NCBI GenBank assembly: GCA_001466705.2 | Contig: LATX02000234.1 | Coordinates: 124,001-188,000 of the forward strand | Origin: Moniliophthora roreri | Taxonomy: Eukaryota; Basidiomycota; Agaricomycetes; Agaricales; Marasmiaceae | Direction: 5' to 3' | Length of the DNA: 64,000 nucleotides | Part shown: positions 37,503 through 48,535 of the stretch, piece after piece | Layout: each line of letters begins with the position of its first letter | Position numbering within the stretch: position 1 is the stretch's first letter | Made by a program: the position numbers and the translations under genes | The notes under the pieces: generated by a model | What the model saw: the letters and a program-made list of their open reading frames with translations, nothing else | Database searches by the model: none | What the model was told of the DNA's origin: nothing

Positions 37503-38895
37503 ATGGAGGGTGCAAACCCGTGGGGCTGCTCAAAAGTCCTACAAACGCCAGCTCATATATCAGCCCTGGCTTTCGGACACGTAGGACATCTTTTTGCTGG
37601 CTGCGGTGAGCTGCAAATCCGCTGTCAAACGATAAGCAACATCTGACGGCATCTGCAGACGATGGAACACTCCGTCTTTATGACCTATCAACGTACAGGG
37701 TTTTGAAAGCGATACGCAACTTGCCAGCCGAAGTATCTTCAATAGTATGCCAAAAACGAGCAGGAGTAGACTCTAGAGATGCTTGGATTGCTTGTGGGCA
37801 AAAGGTATGTCGCACGACCTGACGGACAAAGCAGAACATTAACATCTTCGCTCTCTAGATTTACCTGTTCCAAATGGACACTTCAAAAATGATAATGACA
37901 CCCGAAGATGCCACCTTGACGATCCAAATATGCGATGACGGAACCGAAGACGTTCTCAATGAGGTTCGTCCTACCTCTTTCCGGCTGGGGATAACATTCA
38001 ACATTACACATCAGTCAGATAACGCTAGATTCCGGTAAAAAACATCTTGCTTTTAGTATGGACTCGGGAGTCGTCGGAGTCGTCGATGTTAGCACAAAAC
38101 AAGTCACCAAGATGAAAACAAAGCATGAAAATGCACGTATCCCCATGCCGCATTCGGCGCAACACTCAAAGTACTGACTTCTGGTGTCTATAGATATGTG
38201 CAAATGTAAAGTTTATTCCAGACAGACCTCGTGAGGTCGTGAGCTCTGGGTATGACGAAACGCTACTTCACTTTGACTGTTTCCAAGGCTCCGTGCTGTC
38301 ACGTAGAAAGATTCGTGAGTGCTCTTGTAACATCCGTTTGTCATCTGAATGATTCCGGCTCCCAAATAGCTACAGTGGATGTGACCGTTGGGGGAATTAC
38401 TTTGTCGCCACCCTTCATCATAAGCAGTGCGATCTCTCCGTCTGGTGTACTGGCTGCTGGAACAGCGGACGGGCGTATATGGCTAGGGTTTGGAGGCGAA
38501 AAGCGAATGCACACAAAGAAACGTTCCAAGAAATGGGACGGTCTGTCTGAAGAGGGTGAAGTAGCGCAGAAGATCACTGATGGACCTATCGTCGCAATGT
38601 TCGTATTGACCCCGTTCTCTCTAACGTAATTACTAAAATTGACTTGTGCAGGGCATTCATCGACAACGACACACTTGTTCTATCGACCTTGTTGGGTGTG
38701 GTCAAGGGAATTCGCTTGATACGTCCCGCAAACGACGGTTTGCCAGGGATTGAGCAAGTCTGGGAACACGAGATTGGTGAAATGGAGAAGGTGAACGCTC
38801 TAGTTGTCCTCGTGGCAAGAATTGTCATCGGAGGCTTCTCAAAAGACGGTAAAGGTGTAATAACGATATGGGATAGGCAGGTCGATACCAAGTAA
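37503..38895 (+). CDS. WD40-repeat protein (WDR53-like)
   Basis: The ATG at 37503 opens MEGANPWGCSKVLQ, then exons give ALAFGHVGHLFAGC-DDGTLR, LYDLSTYRVLKAIRNLPAEV, IYLFQMDTSKMIMTPEDATL, LAFSMDSGVVGVVDV, FIPDRPREVVSSGYDETLLH and SSAISPSGVLAAGTADGRIW. The last exon ends GKGVITIWDRQVDTK. The repeat pattern (GH, x, D-x-x-V, W/F-D) fits a beta-propeller of the WDR53 type. Its partners are unknown. The intron at 38133-38193 begins GCACGT and must be GC-AG to keep ...KHEN-ICANVKFIP in frame. Confidence 0.82.
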
Positions 38896-39421
38896 TTGAG
38901 CCGCTTTTTACCGCAACGGAGAGAACATTGACGCCTGTGTTAGTCTCCGTGACATGGGCCGCAGCTTGCATATTCATTTCTGAGCAGAACTGTCAAATGA
39001 CCAGTGGTGGTATCAGTTGTCATCGTGCCTACCACACCTCCAGCGTCCCGCGCTTCCATGGAGAAAGAACGAGTACAAAATGGGAGAACTGCCTGGAAAC
39101 AGTGTTAAACACCAACAATACATTCAGAGGCCAGCGGGTAGTCGTGCGCATCCTCAAAAGCCACGAATATGGTACAGATCTGTATACAGGTGCGCTTGTA
39201 ATATGTACTTATCCGCGGGCGTCCGTAGCTTTGTGCTATACGAATCGCAAAACCGTTGAATGAATAACCATCGACTGTTCGTTTGGATCACAATCTTTCC
39301 TTCCAGTTAATCACGGCATTTTGCAGACCACTGAAAATGCAAGGGTACGTTCGGGGTCCATTCAAAGGAGCTGGGATTGATATGATTTCGATCTAGAACA
39401 AAGACAGGATCATAGAATTGA
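38896..39421. other. Intergenic
   Basis: About 525 bp between convergent genes. The overlapping frames here (longest 111 codons at 38928) show no family signal. Confidence 0.4.
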
Positions 39422-40254
39422 TCAAGAATCGGCATCCCGACTAGCTTGCTCTTCCCTTTCCTTCTCCAACTGTGTTTCCAACTCGACTATTCTCTTCAAA
39501 TGTATGTCCCTCTGTAGTCTAAGCTTCTTGAGGTACTCTTCATTCGATAGCGGCGTTATACCGATAAATTTGAGGATGGATTTTGTCCAGGGTTCAGGCG
39601 GTGAGGGAGATGGTTGGATTCCAAGTCGCTCGTGGTGTTTCGCTTTCTCCGCCAGATATTGTAGCCGAACGACCTTCAGCTCATTGACGATGTATTGCAA
39701 GGTGGTGCAGATAACGCTGGCAGCTGTGGCTCCCGACAATGCAGTGCGTGGTCCAGCTAAACGGGATGTTGTGAGTTTTAAAGAGTCGAAGAGTGAGACC
39801 GTGTACACGCCTGTAAGAGTTCTTACTATTCCACCGGTAGCAAACCCACTCAACCCCGAAGCAATGAGCTTATCTGTCCTAACACCTGTCCACGATTCCT
39901 GAGTACCTTTCGGGTCTGTGTTCGACACAGTCTCTTGCCCATGAAGGATTGGGATGGCAATGTATTCTCGAATACCTGCAAGACTATCAATAGCATATTC
40001 CAATGCACAAATTTTTCAGCATACTGAAGAAGGTAGCAGCTGAAATGCCACTATTCACAGCTGCGGACACAGACAGTACGCCATAGTTGGGTTTTCCTTT
40101 AAGAATTCCGTGTATCCCAGTCGCAAATGTACTTATTACAGCTGTAGAGGTATAAATTAGGACGTCTAGTGTCATAAAAAGAGAGATAAACCGACTTGCA
40201 TATTGCTAGTGTACCCTGTAGCACTGTAGAGGCTCGAGAGCTAGAATCGCTCAT
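39422..40254 (-). CDS. Predicted membrane protein with C-terminal coiled coil, function unknown
   Basis: Three exons, 40200-40254, 40025-40141 and 39422-39975, give 241 residues. The start is MSDSSSRASTVLQGTLAI. Hydrophobic stretches include VISTFATGIHGILKG, GVLSVSAAVNSGISAATFF and ALSGATAASVICTTLQYIV. The C-terminal 60 residues are charged and heptad-like (LKKLRLQRDIHLKRIVELET). Intron 1 (40142-40199) is GC-AG with a perfect GCAAGT donor. I recognise only a loose resemblance to small mitochondrial or ER membrane proteins of mushrooms. Confidence 0.65.
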
Positions 40255-41682
40255 CCAAGCGCAAGATTAACACTTGGGCACTCGCACCCTCGCCGGGCGA
40301 TCACGTGAGCTTTCCCGCGCGTCGACGCCTGCACACCTGTGGTTCCCGCGTAAATCCGTCGATCAACGGGCCGAAACACGTTATGACAGCCGCTTGATTA
40401 ACGGCTTTTTTCATGGCACGCGTTGACCACCCTCATTTACCCCCGATACCTCAATATCTCCTCTCAACTCACGTCGCTCAAGTCGTCACATGGCCTCAAC
40501 GACCGGTGCTCGGCGTCATCAATGACTCATCTCCAACACCGGTCCCGCAACATCGGACTACGAATCCCTCTCGTCATTGTTCGGAACGGTCTCGACATCG
40601 CCCGGGGTGGTTGAGGGTGGTTGTTGTCGTCGTCTGCTCGGATTAGAATTCTAGGTGCGTCTCAATTCTTTTGGAAAAATTTCCGTTAACCGACTATGAT
40701 ATCCAGAATCTATTATTTGCCGTTATCGTCACCCAACAATGCAATTTTTCTCCGTTCTGCATCAACAACCATCGTGAAAGCCCCCTTCCCACGTACACTC
40801 TCCATATGAAGACTAGATACCGACGTCGCCAATTCAAGTCAGCAAGTACCTCTCGAGTACAAGCACCCTTAGTCATTTCATTCAAGACATCGCGGATGCT
40901 TTGCTCCCTTGATATCTCATCCAATATTTTTCGTTACCTTTTCCAGTCACTATCTACCTCGTGGGTTTCTCCCGTTCAAATTATATACTCGTCTGATGCT
41001 AAGAACTATGATTCTTACTTCAAGCTTGTGGCAGGCTTGCAAGTCGAGCTTTAACTGTATGTTTTTGGCCTTAGTTGGCCCTGATGAGCAGTGGGGCGTG
41101 TCACAAAGAGTATTTGGGGAAGGACATTGGGGGATGACCTGGATAGTTTGCTTTGGGTATTGGCTTCACGAGGGTGCCTTGTAGTTGTCAAAATAACTTA
41201 GGGATGATAGTTTGAGGTATGTACCCCATTTAAGGACTCGGGATCCTGATATCTCATTCAAGGAACATGATAGGTTTTACTGTGCCAGTCCTCTCTCCTA
41301 ACACACCATACAATGTCATCTACATGCAGCTGCTGCAATCCCAAATCCACCTCACAGCTTATGACCTGAGTCCAGCTTGGATTCATCATACCAGGTTTTG
41401 GAATTGTAATACTGGATATGGGCTTTATGGGGTATGAGTATGTTGGCATGCTCATGTTGCTTAGAGGGGTGACGGTGTGTAGGCAGTAGCATTGGATAGT
41501 TGAGAATGAATGGGGTACTGGGCTCCATGGGAAACATACTTCTCGCACAGCCTAGTCATTTGTATATAGTATTGAATGTCACAATTGTGTTTGGAACTCA
41601 TTGTACTCAGAAGGTGTAAAGTAACGAAGTGTGAAGTGCCTGACAAGTGCCCATTCTCTGTCTTCCTGTTCATTGACTCTCC
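40255..41682. other. Intergenic, transition to repeat-rich DNA
   Basis: About 1.4 kb. The part to about 41040 has normal CpG content; a fragment near 40545 reads ATSDYESLSSLFGTVS in one frame and might be a lost exon. From about 41050 CpG becomes scarce, as in the right half of the window. Confidence 0.4.
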
Positions 41683-41687
41683 TCAAC

Positions 41688-42141
41688 TGTTACGTTACTT
41701 GCGCAGCAACATCAACTCCAACTACCTTAGTGAAGTGTTACCTCCATTCGAGTAATTGTACAAGTTCAAGTTTAAGTTTGTTCAGTGATTACTGAAGTTC
41801 AGAAGTCCTTCGATCGTGGCGTTGACACAAGTTAAATAAACCAGGTCAAGCTGGAGACTTAGAGTCTCTGCTTGAGTGCTTAAATACGTTACAACCAAGC
41901 TAATACTAACTATATACGTAGAGCGATAAGTTCGGTGATTGTCTAAGGTTTCCTGAGTCTATCGGGATATGAGTAATACGAATACAAAGAGATAGGTAAA
42001 TGGGGGCTGGGAAGGTTTACGAGTCCGATGACAGTAGAAGCATAGGGGGTGAGAAGGAAAAGGGGGCTAGGAATGTGTATGAGTCCGATAGAGCGAGAAG
42101 CATAGGGTAAACTACAATGAGAAAAGGGAAAAATCGTAACA
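41688..42141 (-). repeat. 3' LTR of the retrotransposon
   Basis: 454 bp, TGTTACGTTAC... to ...TCGTAACA. It differs from the other LTR at about 17 sites by hand alignment, most of them CpG to TpG or CpA transitions. Confidence 0.95.
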
Positions 42142-42151
42142 TTACCCCCTC
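42142..42151 (-). other. Polypurine tract
   Basis: The sense strand reads GAGGGGGTAA directly before the 3' LTR, the expected place of plus-strand priming. Confidence 0.7.
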
Positions 42152-42181
42152 AACAAGGGGCAAACTCTGCTTTGCCTACAC

Positions 42182-43592
42182 TTATGATTCTCCATCTCTG
42201 TACAACTCCGTGTCATAATCATATGACGTGTCTGGCCTGTCATCTATATCCGGCATCTCATTTACCGTTCCCAAGCAGGGTGTTGACGGAACGTCGAAAG
42301 TCGGTTGCCATCCCATAGCCTGCCGTTCTTCAACTGAAAGCAACCTCACCTTTTTAGGGTCCGTTCCCACGAACAACAACTGGGTGTCCCTATTGTACTT
42401 GGCTGTCAACATATTAACATTCTCTGCTGAGATTGTCGTAGGGTTCGTCGTCGTAGTTTCGTTCATCGTCATAACAGCAACCATCCGACAAAGAGTCTGA
42501 GCCCAAATCAGACCTTCAGCGCACAATGCGGCCAGACCTTTGTTGGTCAGGGCAGTGACCAGACGTATGTCCAGGTTGAGTTTTGAAGCATCTACGACAC
42601 ATGTACTGTGGGCAATGTCAGGCAAAATGGCGCTCCAGTCCGCACACAGGGCAGAGACGCGGTCGACGAGCTGCATCATTGGGGTCGGGGCTGGAGTCGG
42701 ACTTCTCAAGCTGAGCATTGGTGGGTCGTTGACGTTTTCGGGGGTTCGGTTCTTCCATTCTTCGTCTCTGGCTGCGTCCTCTGACTCCTTGAGAGTGACC
42801 TCCCTTCCAACTGCGGGGATATGCTCCACCTCCCAGTGGAACTGAGGCTTCAGGTGTCTGAAGAGTTCGGGGGTCAACGGCGGTCGGAGGTTCGGATCGG
42901 GATGGGACGAGGGAGTCAACTGACTCGACCTTAGGCTTGATGTCGGGATTGGGAGTGGGGTCAGGATAAATGAGGGTGTTGTCGGGTTCGGGGGAGGAAT
43001 GGGTAATGGAGGGGAGTCCGGTTTCATCGACCAGGGGTTCAGAAGTGAGCCAGGAGATGAGGCTCCGAGTGTCGTTGATGTCAGGATGGGGGTATCCGTT
43101 CCCATCGGTTTGTTGTCTGAGTCAGTTGAGGAGGCTGAAGGTGAGGGGATTAGGGTATTCCAACATTGCTCAGAGATCTGCGGGAGGGGGCATGGACAAA
43201 TGGGGGTGATATGGGAATGTGGATGGTACCGTAATAGGACCTTCAAGCTCCAACTGATAATTGCAGGCGTACATCACCTGGTTTGCGATTTCGAGACTGC
43301 AGCTTTCAACAATTCTTTCGAAAAGCTTTTGTTGGGACCTGAGGAAAAACAGGCTTTTGATGCAGGGTTCCAGTCAGTTGTGTTGATTAGCAGCGTTCCG
43401 GATCTGATTGTCGTACTGTTCGGTATTGAAGAGATGAAGGAGTTGGTAGGGGTTTGGCTTGAGGCCATTCGGGTAGGTGATATTTTCCCTGTATCTTCCT
43501 TCTCCTGACACAGTAGGAACAGGGCTCGGGATTCGGGCTGGCTGGCTGCCAGCAGCAGAAGAGGAAGAGGCGGCGGCGGATGCATTGGACAT
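42182..43592 (-). CDS. Extra ORF between pol and the 3' LTR (ORF3), probably broken
   Basis: On the element's sense strand a frame opens at 43592 with MSNASAAASSSSAAGSQ and continues YPNGLKPNPYQLLHLF. At about 43376 the frame shifts to one reading INTTDWNPASKACFSSG and KSFSKELLKAAVSKSQ. A 354-codon frame at 42182-43246 then follows: a Pro/Ser-rich half and a more globular half (MMQLVDRVSALCADWSAIL, LNLDIRLVTALTNKGLAAL). No transmembrane helix or known envelope, zinc or nuclease motif is visible. These may be one gene with two lesions or with introns. Function unknown. Confidence 0.55.
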
Positions 43593-43633
43593 GGTTAATC
43601 TGAAGTGGGAATGGGGTCTCTGGGCCTTACTCA

Positions 43634-46600
43634 ATGCTTCTTTATATATCCTTTGAGAAGATCTAGACAATTTACCATTCCCTCCATTCGAATCTATCGG
43701 TTGTGGGACGAATCGTAACCGGTGTACGACATGAGGAACTCCTGGGGTCGTTTCTTTGGTCTATGTCCTACTACCGCTTCTACTTCGTATTCTTCGAATC
43801 CCTCTATAAGATCCGGGGGTGGTTCCGTGAAACTCGGCCCATGGGCTTCAGTCTGCTTGAATGGCGATAGTAAGGCCGCGTGGAAAACAGGGTGGATTTT
43901 CCACTGATGTGGCAGGTGTAGTTTGTACGTCACAGGTCCAAGTACCTTGAGGACCTTGAATGGCCCTTCCCTCTTCAGGGCTAATTTCTTTGATGGGTAT
44001 CCCGTGGCCAGGTTCTTCGCTTCTAGCCAAACCTTCTGTCCTTCTTCGAACATATCTAATTTTTGTTTCTCTCTTCGTATTGTTTGTTGTCATGCCAGCT
44101 CCAGCAGGCTTGCAGTTTCTTCTCTGATCCTTTTCAATTCTTGAAGTCGTTCTTCTACTGAAGGAATCATTGTTTTCTTGAATACTGTCGGAAGTGGACG
44201 AGGGTGGTATCCCATCATCATGAAAAATAGAGATTTCTTGAGAACTGAATGGGTTCGATTATTATGTGCGAACTCTGCTAAGGGAAGGTATTCCTTCCAT
44301 CGGGTTTGTTCCTTTGAGCAGAATGCCCTAAGATAGACCTCGACTTCTTGGTTTACTTGTTCCGTTTCCCCGTCAGTCTGTGGATGGAACACTGTGCTCA
44401 TTGAGTGCTTGATGGACAGCTGCTTCCCCATTTCTTGAAACACTTCTGCAGCAAATCTGGGGTCTCGATCTGATATGATATGGTCCGGTAGTCCAAATCT
44501 CTTGTAAAGATGTTGGATTAGCAGTTCCACTATCTTGGTGGCATCCATTGTTTTGGTGCATGGAGTAAAAATTACCCCCTTCGTAGATGAGTGGTCCACC
44601 ACAACCAAAATAGAGTCCATTCCGTCGCATTTAGGTAGGTCTGTAATGAGGTCCATAGTACAGATCTGGAATGGGAATGAGTTCAGTGTTGCCTGTATGG
44701 GCTGGGTCGGTGTTCTCGTGGGGTGTGTATTGATCTTCGACTGTTGACACACTATGCAGCCATCAACGAAAGATCTGATGAATTTAGCCATTCCTGGCCA
44801 CCAGAAGTCTCTCTGCACTTGTTCGATGGTATTCCACTGTCCTGGATGCCCCACTCCTGGGGTTTCATGGATGGATTGTACTATCCATCTGCGAAGATCC
44901 GTGTCATTTGGGACGTAAACTCGATTCTGAAAGAAAAGCAGGTCGCCTTTGAGCTTCCAATCTGATAACGCAGATTTAATTGGCGGCATGCCTTGGTGTA
45001 ATAGCTGCTCCAAGGCCGACTTATGAAAGTCGTCCGGGCCCAATCGTTCTGCTATATCCTCCTTCATTCCTAAATTGATTCCTTTGATGAATAGTCGATC
45101 TGGTAGCACAATGATGTCTTCATTATCGCTGTTGACATCGTCTTGTTCGTTGCTTCGTCGTGACAAGGCGTTGGCTTGAGTGATCAATTTTCCGGGGACG
45201 TGTACTAGACTTAGATCAAATTCTGATAGGAAAAGGCTCCATCTTACTTGTCGCCTGTTCAACTTTTGTGCCATCCGAAAGTACGTTAGATTCTTATGAT
45301 CCAAAAGAATTACTATCTTGAACTTCCCTCCCATCAGATAATGACGCCATTCCATCAGTGCTTGATAAATCGCGAGGAGTTTGTGATTGTAAATCTCGTA
45401 ATTCCGTTCCATAGGGGATAGTGACTTCGAAAGATACCCGCATGGATGCCATTCACCATCTGCTCCCTTCTGTCTAAGAACCGCACCAGTGGCCCACTTA
45501 GAGGCATCAGCCTCTATGACAAAAGGTTTATTGACATCCGGCATGATGAGTATTGGTTCGGAAAGGAATTTTGCCTTTAAGAGATCGAAGGCTATTTGAC
45601 GTTGCATAGTCCATTCGAATTTCTGGTTCTTCTGTAGTAGATCGTTCAACGGCCTTGTTAGGTGTGCGTATTTCCCAATAAACTTCCTATAGAAGTTTCC
45701 AAATCCCAGGAATGCGCATACCCCTTTTACTGTCTGTGGAGGTTCCCAATCTGCTATCCCTGCTAATTTTACCGGGTCTATGGCGATATAACCGGGCCAA
45801 ATAACCATTCCCAAGAATATCACTTCTGTTACATCAAATTCACATTTCTCCAGTTTGAGGAACAAGTCATGCTTCTTGAGACGATGCATCAATCGTTCCG
45901 TTTGTTCCTTATGCTCGGCTCAATCCTTGGAGAAAAGAAGGATGTCATCCATGTATACTATGCACCATCCTTCGTCGATGAAGTCGGAAAGGATGTCATT
46001 CATGAAGGCTTGGAAAGTGGCGGGAGAATTGCTCAATCTGAAGAACATGACCATTGGTTCAAAAAGTCCTCTGTTTGTCTTGAAGGCGGCTTTCCATTGA
46101 TCTCCGTCCTTTATCCTGATGTTATTGTACCCGTTTCAAAGATCGAGCTTCATGAATATTGTCGCTTCTTTTAGTTTGTCAAGAAGTTCTGAAATTAAAG
46201 GTAAGGGGTAGGCATTCTTCACTGTTCCTTTGTTGAGTTCTCTATAGTCTTGTGTAGGTCGTAGTGCTCCCTTCTCCTTTTTGGCTACGAAGAAGAAAGG
46301 GGATGCCATTGGGGATTTCGATTTGTGAATGTACCCTTTTCATAGATTCTCTTCAAGGAATTTGTCTTGTTCCTCCTGCTCTGTGGGGCTTAGCGGGTAC
46401 AATTTACAGTTCCTTGGCACGAAGTCTGGTTTAAGGTCAATTGCGTGATCATATGCCCGAGCAGGTGGGAATTGCTCGGCCTTCCCTTTTTCGAAACGAT
46501 CTCAGTATCCCAGTAGATAACTAGGAATGAGTTCTTCGATGTCCCTCTTTACTGTCTGCTGTTGTTGGGCCATCTCTTGCGACGCTGTAATCTTGGCTCC

Positions 46601-47098
46601 TATGAGGACCTCTGCTTCAGAATTGTCTAAGACTCCTTTGAATCTCTTGATCTGAATCCTTCTCTGAGGTGGAAACTGAATTTCTCCCGTTTCCCAATTG
46701 ATTTCAGGGTTGTGATGTCGCAACCACAGAAGCCCTAAGATCATGTCTTCATCTCCGATGCCTGAGATCATGAAGTTCTCTCTGAATTCTTTTCCAGCGA
46801 TCTGGAACTCTAACTCCACAACATGTGTTATCCATGCCGTTTTGTTGGTTGTTCCATCAACGTTGAAAACCCAGATCCTTTCTGGTAATTGAATCCACTT
46901 CTTCCCCAGCGTTCTAGCAAATCCCGTGCTTATGAACCGTCCTCCCGCTCCTGAATCTAACAAGGCTTTTGTTTCGATGATTTTCGTTCCCACTTTGTAC
47001 TGGAGAGGAATGTGCATAGAATTTCGATCCATTTTAGCTAGTACAAAGTGTGAAATAGTTATTGGTGGTGGAGACATCGTCCTCTTCCGCTGTTTCAA
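43634..47098 (-). pseudogene. pol: pol: protease, reverse transcriptase, RNase H, integrase, chromodomain remnant
   Basis: The protease has LLDSGAGG (active D-S-G). The RT has [18 protein letters not shown] and the catalytic CIVYMDDILLFSKD. RNase H has FVIEADASKWATGAVL. The integrase has the HHCC finger (HETPGVGHPGQW...CIVCQQSK) and DDE core pieces (CTMDLITDLP, ISDRDPRF, DGETEQVNQE). The tail EYEVEAVVGHRPKKRPQEF looks like a chromodomain start. In-frame stops at 46502 (TGA), 46340 (TGA), 46136 (TGA), 45920 (TGA), 44090 (TGA) and 43694 (TAG) interrupt an otherwise collinear frame. No indel was seen in the RT to IN part. Confidence 0.93.
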
Positions 47099-48462
47099 AA
47101 ACCCTCTTGTTCCATCAGATCGAGGAGGAAGTCCTTATCTTCCTTCGGCTGTTCGTTTACCAAGGCCCTAATCTTGGCGAACCTTTCTTCCCTTGTCAGC
47201 TTCTTCGGTTCTTCCTGTCTCCTTTCGTCCTTCTTTGGTGTGTCCAGGCAGTCCCTGATGCGATGTCCATTCCTTCCGCATCTGAAGCACAGTCCTTTTG
47301 CCATGTATTCCTTTCGATCTATGTCAGTAATCTGCTTGATGGCGACATCTTCCTTTTTCCTGAAACTCCTTTGGGGCTTCTTCCCTCCATGTTCATCATC
47401 CCATGTCTTCCCATACTCTAATGCCTGTTTGTAACTTTCATCAAACAGAATAGCGGCGTTCATCCAATCTTTAATTGTAGTGGGGGCGCCCTCTGGTCTC
47501 GTCATGATCTTGAGAGCCAAACTTCTGGGCAATCCTCGTTTAAACGCTACTATCTGTGCCACGTCGTTATACCCAGTCTGCTTCGCGAGATAGGTGAACT
47601 GATACGTATATTCATCGGCTCTTTCTTTCATCCTTAGGTCCTTGAGTTCGAGCTGTGCCTTCAAGGCGGGGTCAAGGGGCTCAAAAGAGGTTCTGAAATT
47701 GTCTAAAAACTCCGACCACGTAACGTTTTCGGCATCTGGATTGAATGTGAGCAGAAGGTCAGTTTTGTCATTCTTCCAGAATTCTCCAGGTCCATCCGTC
47801 ATGTACAAGAGAAGAAAAAGCTTCTTCGACCTATCGTCGGGGAACGCCTTCGGATTAAGTACTACGTAAATCAATACTTCACATAGAAACTTCTTGGCGT
47901 CCTTTCGTGTTCCCGTAAAGGCTCTTGGCAGTGCAGCTTTTACTTTCTTAACTGCTGAAACCACCTGTACTGGCATCGCGGAACCAATAACCGCTTCTTC
48001 GACTACCGGCTCCTCTTTCTTGGGTCTGCTTCCTGACAGCTTCTTATCTTCCGCCATTGCTTCGGGCTGTGTCTTCGGTGATCGGGGGCTGTTCTTTAAC
48101 CCTTGTAGTAATCGTTGGAACGGATCTAGTTCTTCCGGAGAGCTGGTAGAGGTATTCAATGTATCTGATTCTAGCGGCTTCGGTGTACTTGGCGAGAACC
48201 TCTCTTCGGGTTCGGTCAGTCTCGATCCAGTCGGAATGGATGATGGAGTCGAGGTTCTCCTTGTTCCTGGGTCCTCTTCGGGTGTTTCTGTCAGTGGCTG
48301 ACTCGTTAGTGATGGCGAGTGCAAGGGGGTCAATAGTTCTCTGCAGGACGCTCGGGTTAACGGTGGGATCACTTGTCCACTAGGATTCGATATGGATTGG
48401 GTTAGTAACCCATGCCAGCGCGCTTCCGCTTCAGCGATGTCTCGTTCTAACTGCTGTTCCAT
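47095..48462 (-). CDS. gag: gag, with CCHC zinc knuckle
   Basis: An open 455-codon frame starts MEQQLERDIAEAEARWHGLL and is Ser/Pro-rich at first. The capsid-like region follows: ALPRAFTGTRKDAKKFLCEV, FEPLDPALKAQLELKDLRM, YTYQFTYLAKQTGYND. Near the C-terminus is CFRCGRNGHRIRDC, a CX2CX4HX4C nucleic-acid-binding knuckle. The frame ends MEQEGF and TGA. No lesion was found, so gag could still be made. It probably packages element RNA, possibly also in trans for other copies. Confidence 0.94.
   Translation of the reverse strand: MEQQLERDIAEAEARWHGLLTQSISNPSGQVIPPLTRASCRELLTPLHSPSLTSQPLTETPEEDPGTRRTSTPSSIPTGSRLTEPEERFSPSTPKPLESDTLNTSTSSPEELDPFQRLLQGLKNSPRSPKTQPEAMAEDKKLSGSRPKKEEPVVEEAVIGSAMPVQVVSAVKKVKAALPRAFTGTRKDAKKFLCEVLIYVVLNPKAFPDDRSKKLFLLLYMTDGPGEFWKNDKTDLLLTFNPDAENVTWSEFLDNFRTSFEPLDPALKAQLELKDLRMKERADEYTYQFTYLAKQTGYNDVAQIVAFKRGLPRSLALKIMTRPEGAPTTIKDWMNAAILFDESYKQALEYGKTWDDEHGGKKPQRSFRKKEDVAIKQITDIDRKEYMAKGLCFRCGRNGHRIRDCLDTPKKDERRQEEPKKLTREERFAKIRALVNEQPKEDKDFLLDLMEQEGF
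47098..47104 (-). promoter_or_regulatory. -1 ribosomal frameshift heptamer G GGT TTT at the gag stop
   Basis: The sense strand reads GAG GGT TTT TGA. GGGTTTT fits the X-XXY-YYZ slippery rule, and a -1 slip leads directly into the pol frame (TTG AAA CAG CGG). The older element keeps the same heptamer at 54328-54334 before a TAA. A downstream pseudoknot was not analysed. Confidence 0.7.
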
Positions 48463-48522
48463 CCGTGGCGGCGTCTTGTTGCTCCTAGGTGATGCCTAAA
48501 CCTGGATAGGTCAGCAATCGAT

Positions 48523-48533
48523 CAGCTTGACCT
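48523..48533 (-). other. Primer-binding site for self-priming (Tf1-type)
   Basis: Two nucleotides after the 5' LTR the sense strand reads AGGTCAAGCTG. This is the exact reverse complement of CAGCTTGACCT, the predicted RNA 5' end in the LTR (48691-48701). No match to a tRNA 3' end is apparent. Confidence 0.75.
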
Positions 48534-48535
48534 TG

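Noticed and set aside
41258..41673. Overlapping minus-strand frames left of the young element
   Set aside because: No ATG-led frame with family similarity; low-CpG spacer.
43634..46504. Programmed readthrough or stop reassignment at the five TGA codons of pol
   Set aside because: At one site the older copy has TGG, another stop is TAG, and TGA ends normal genes here. Mutation is the simpler reading.
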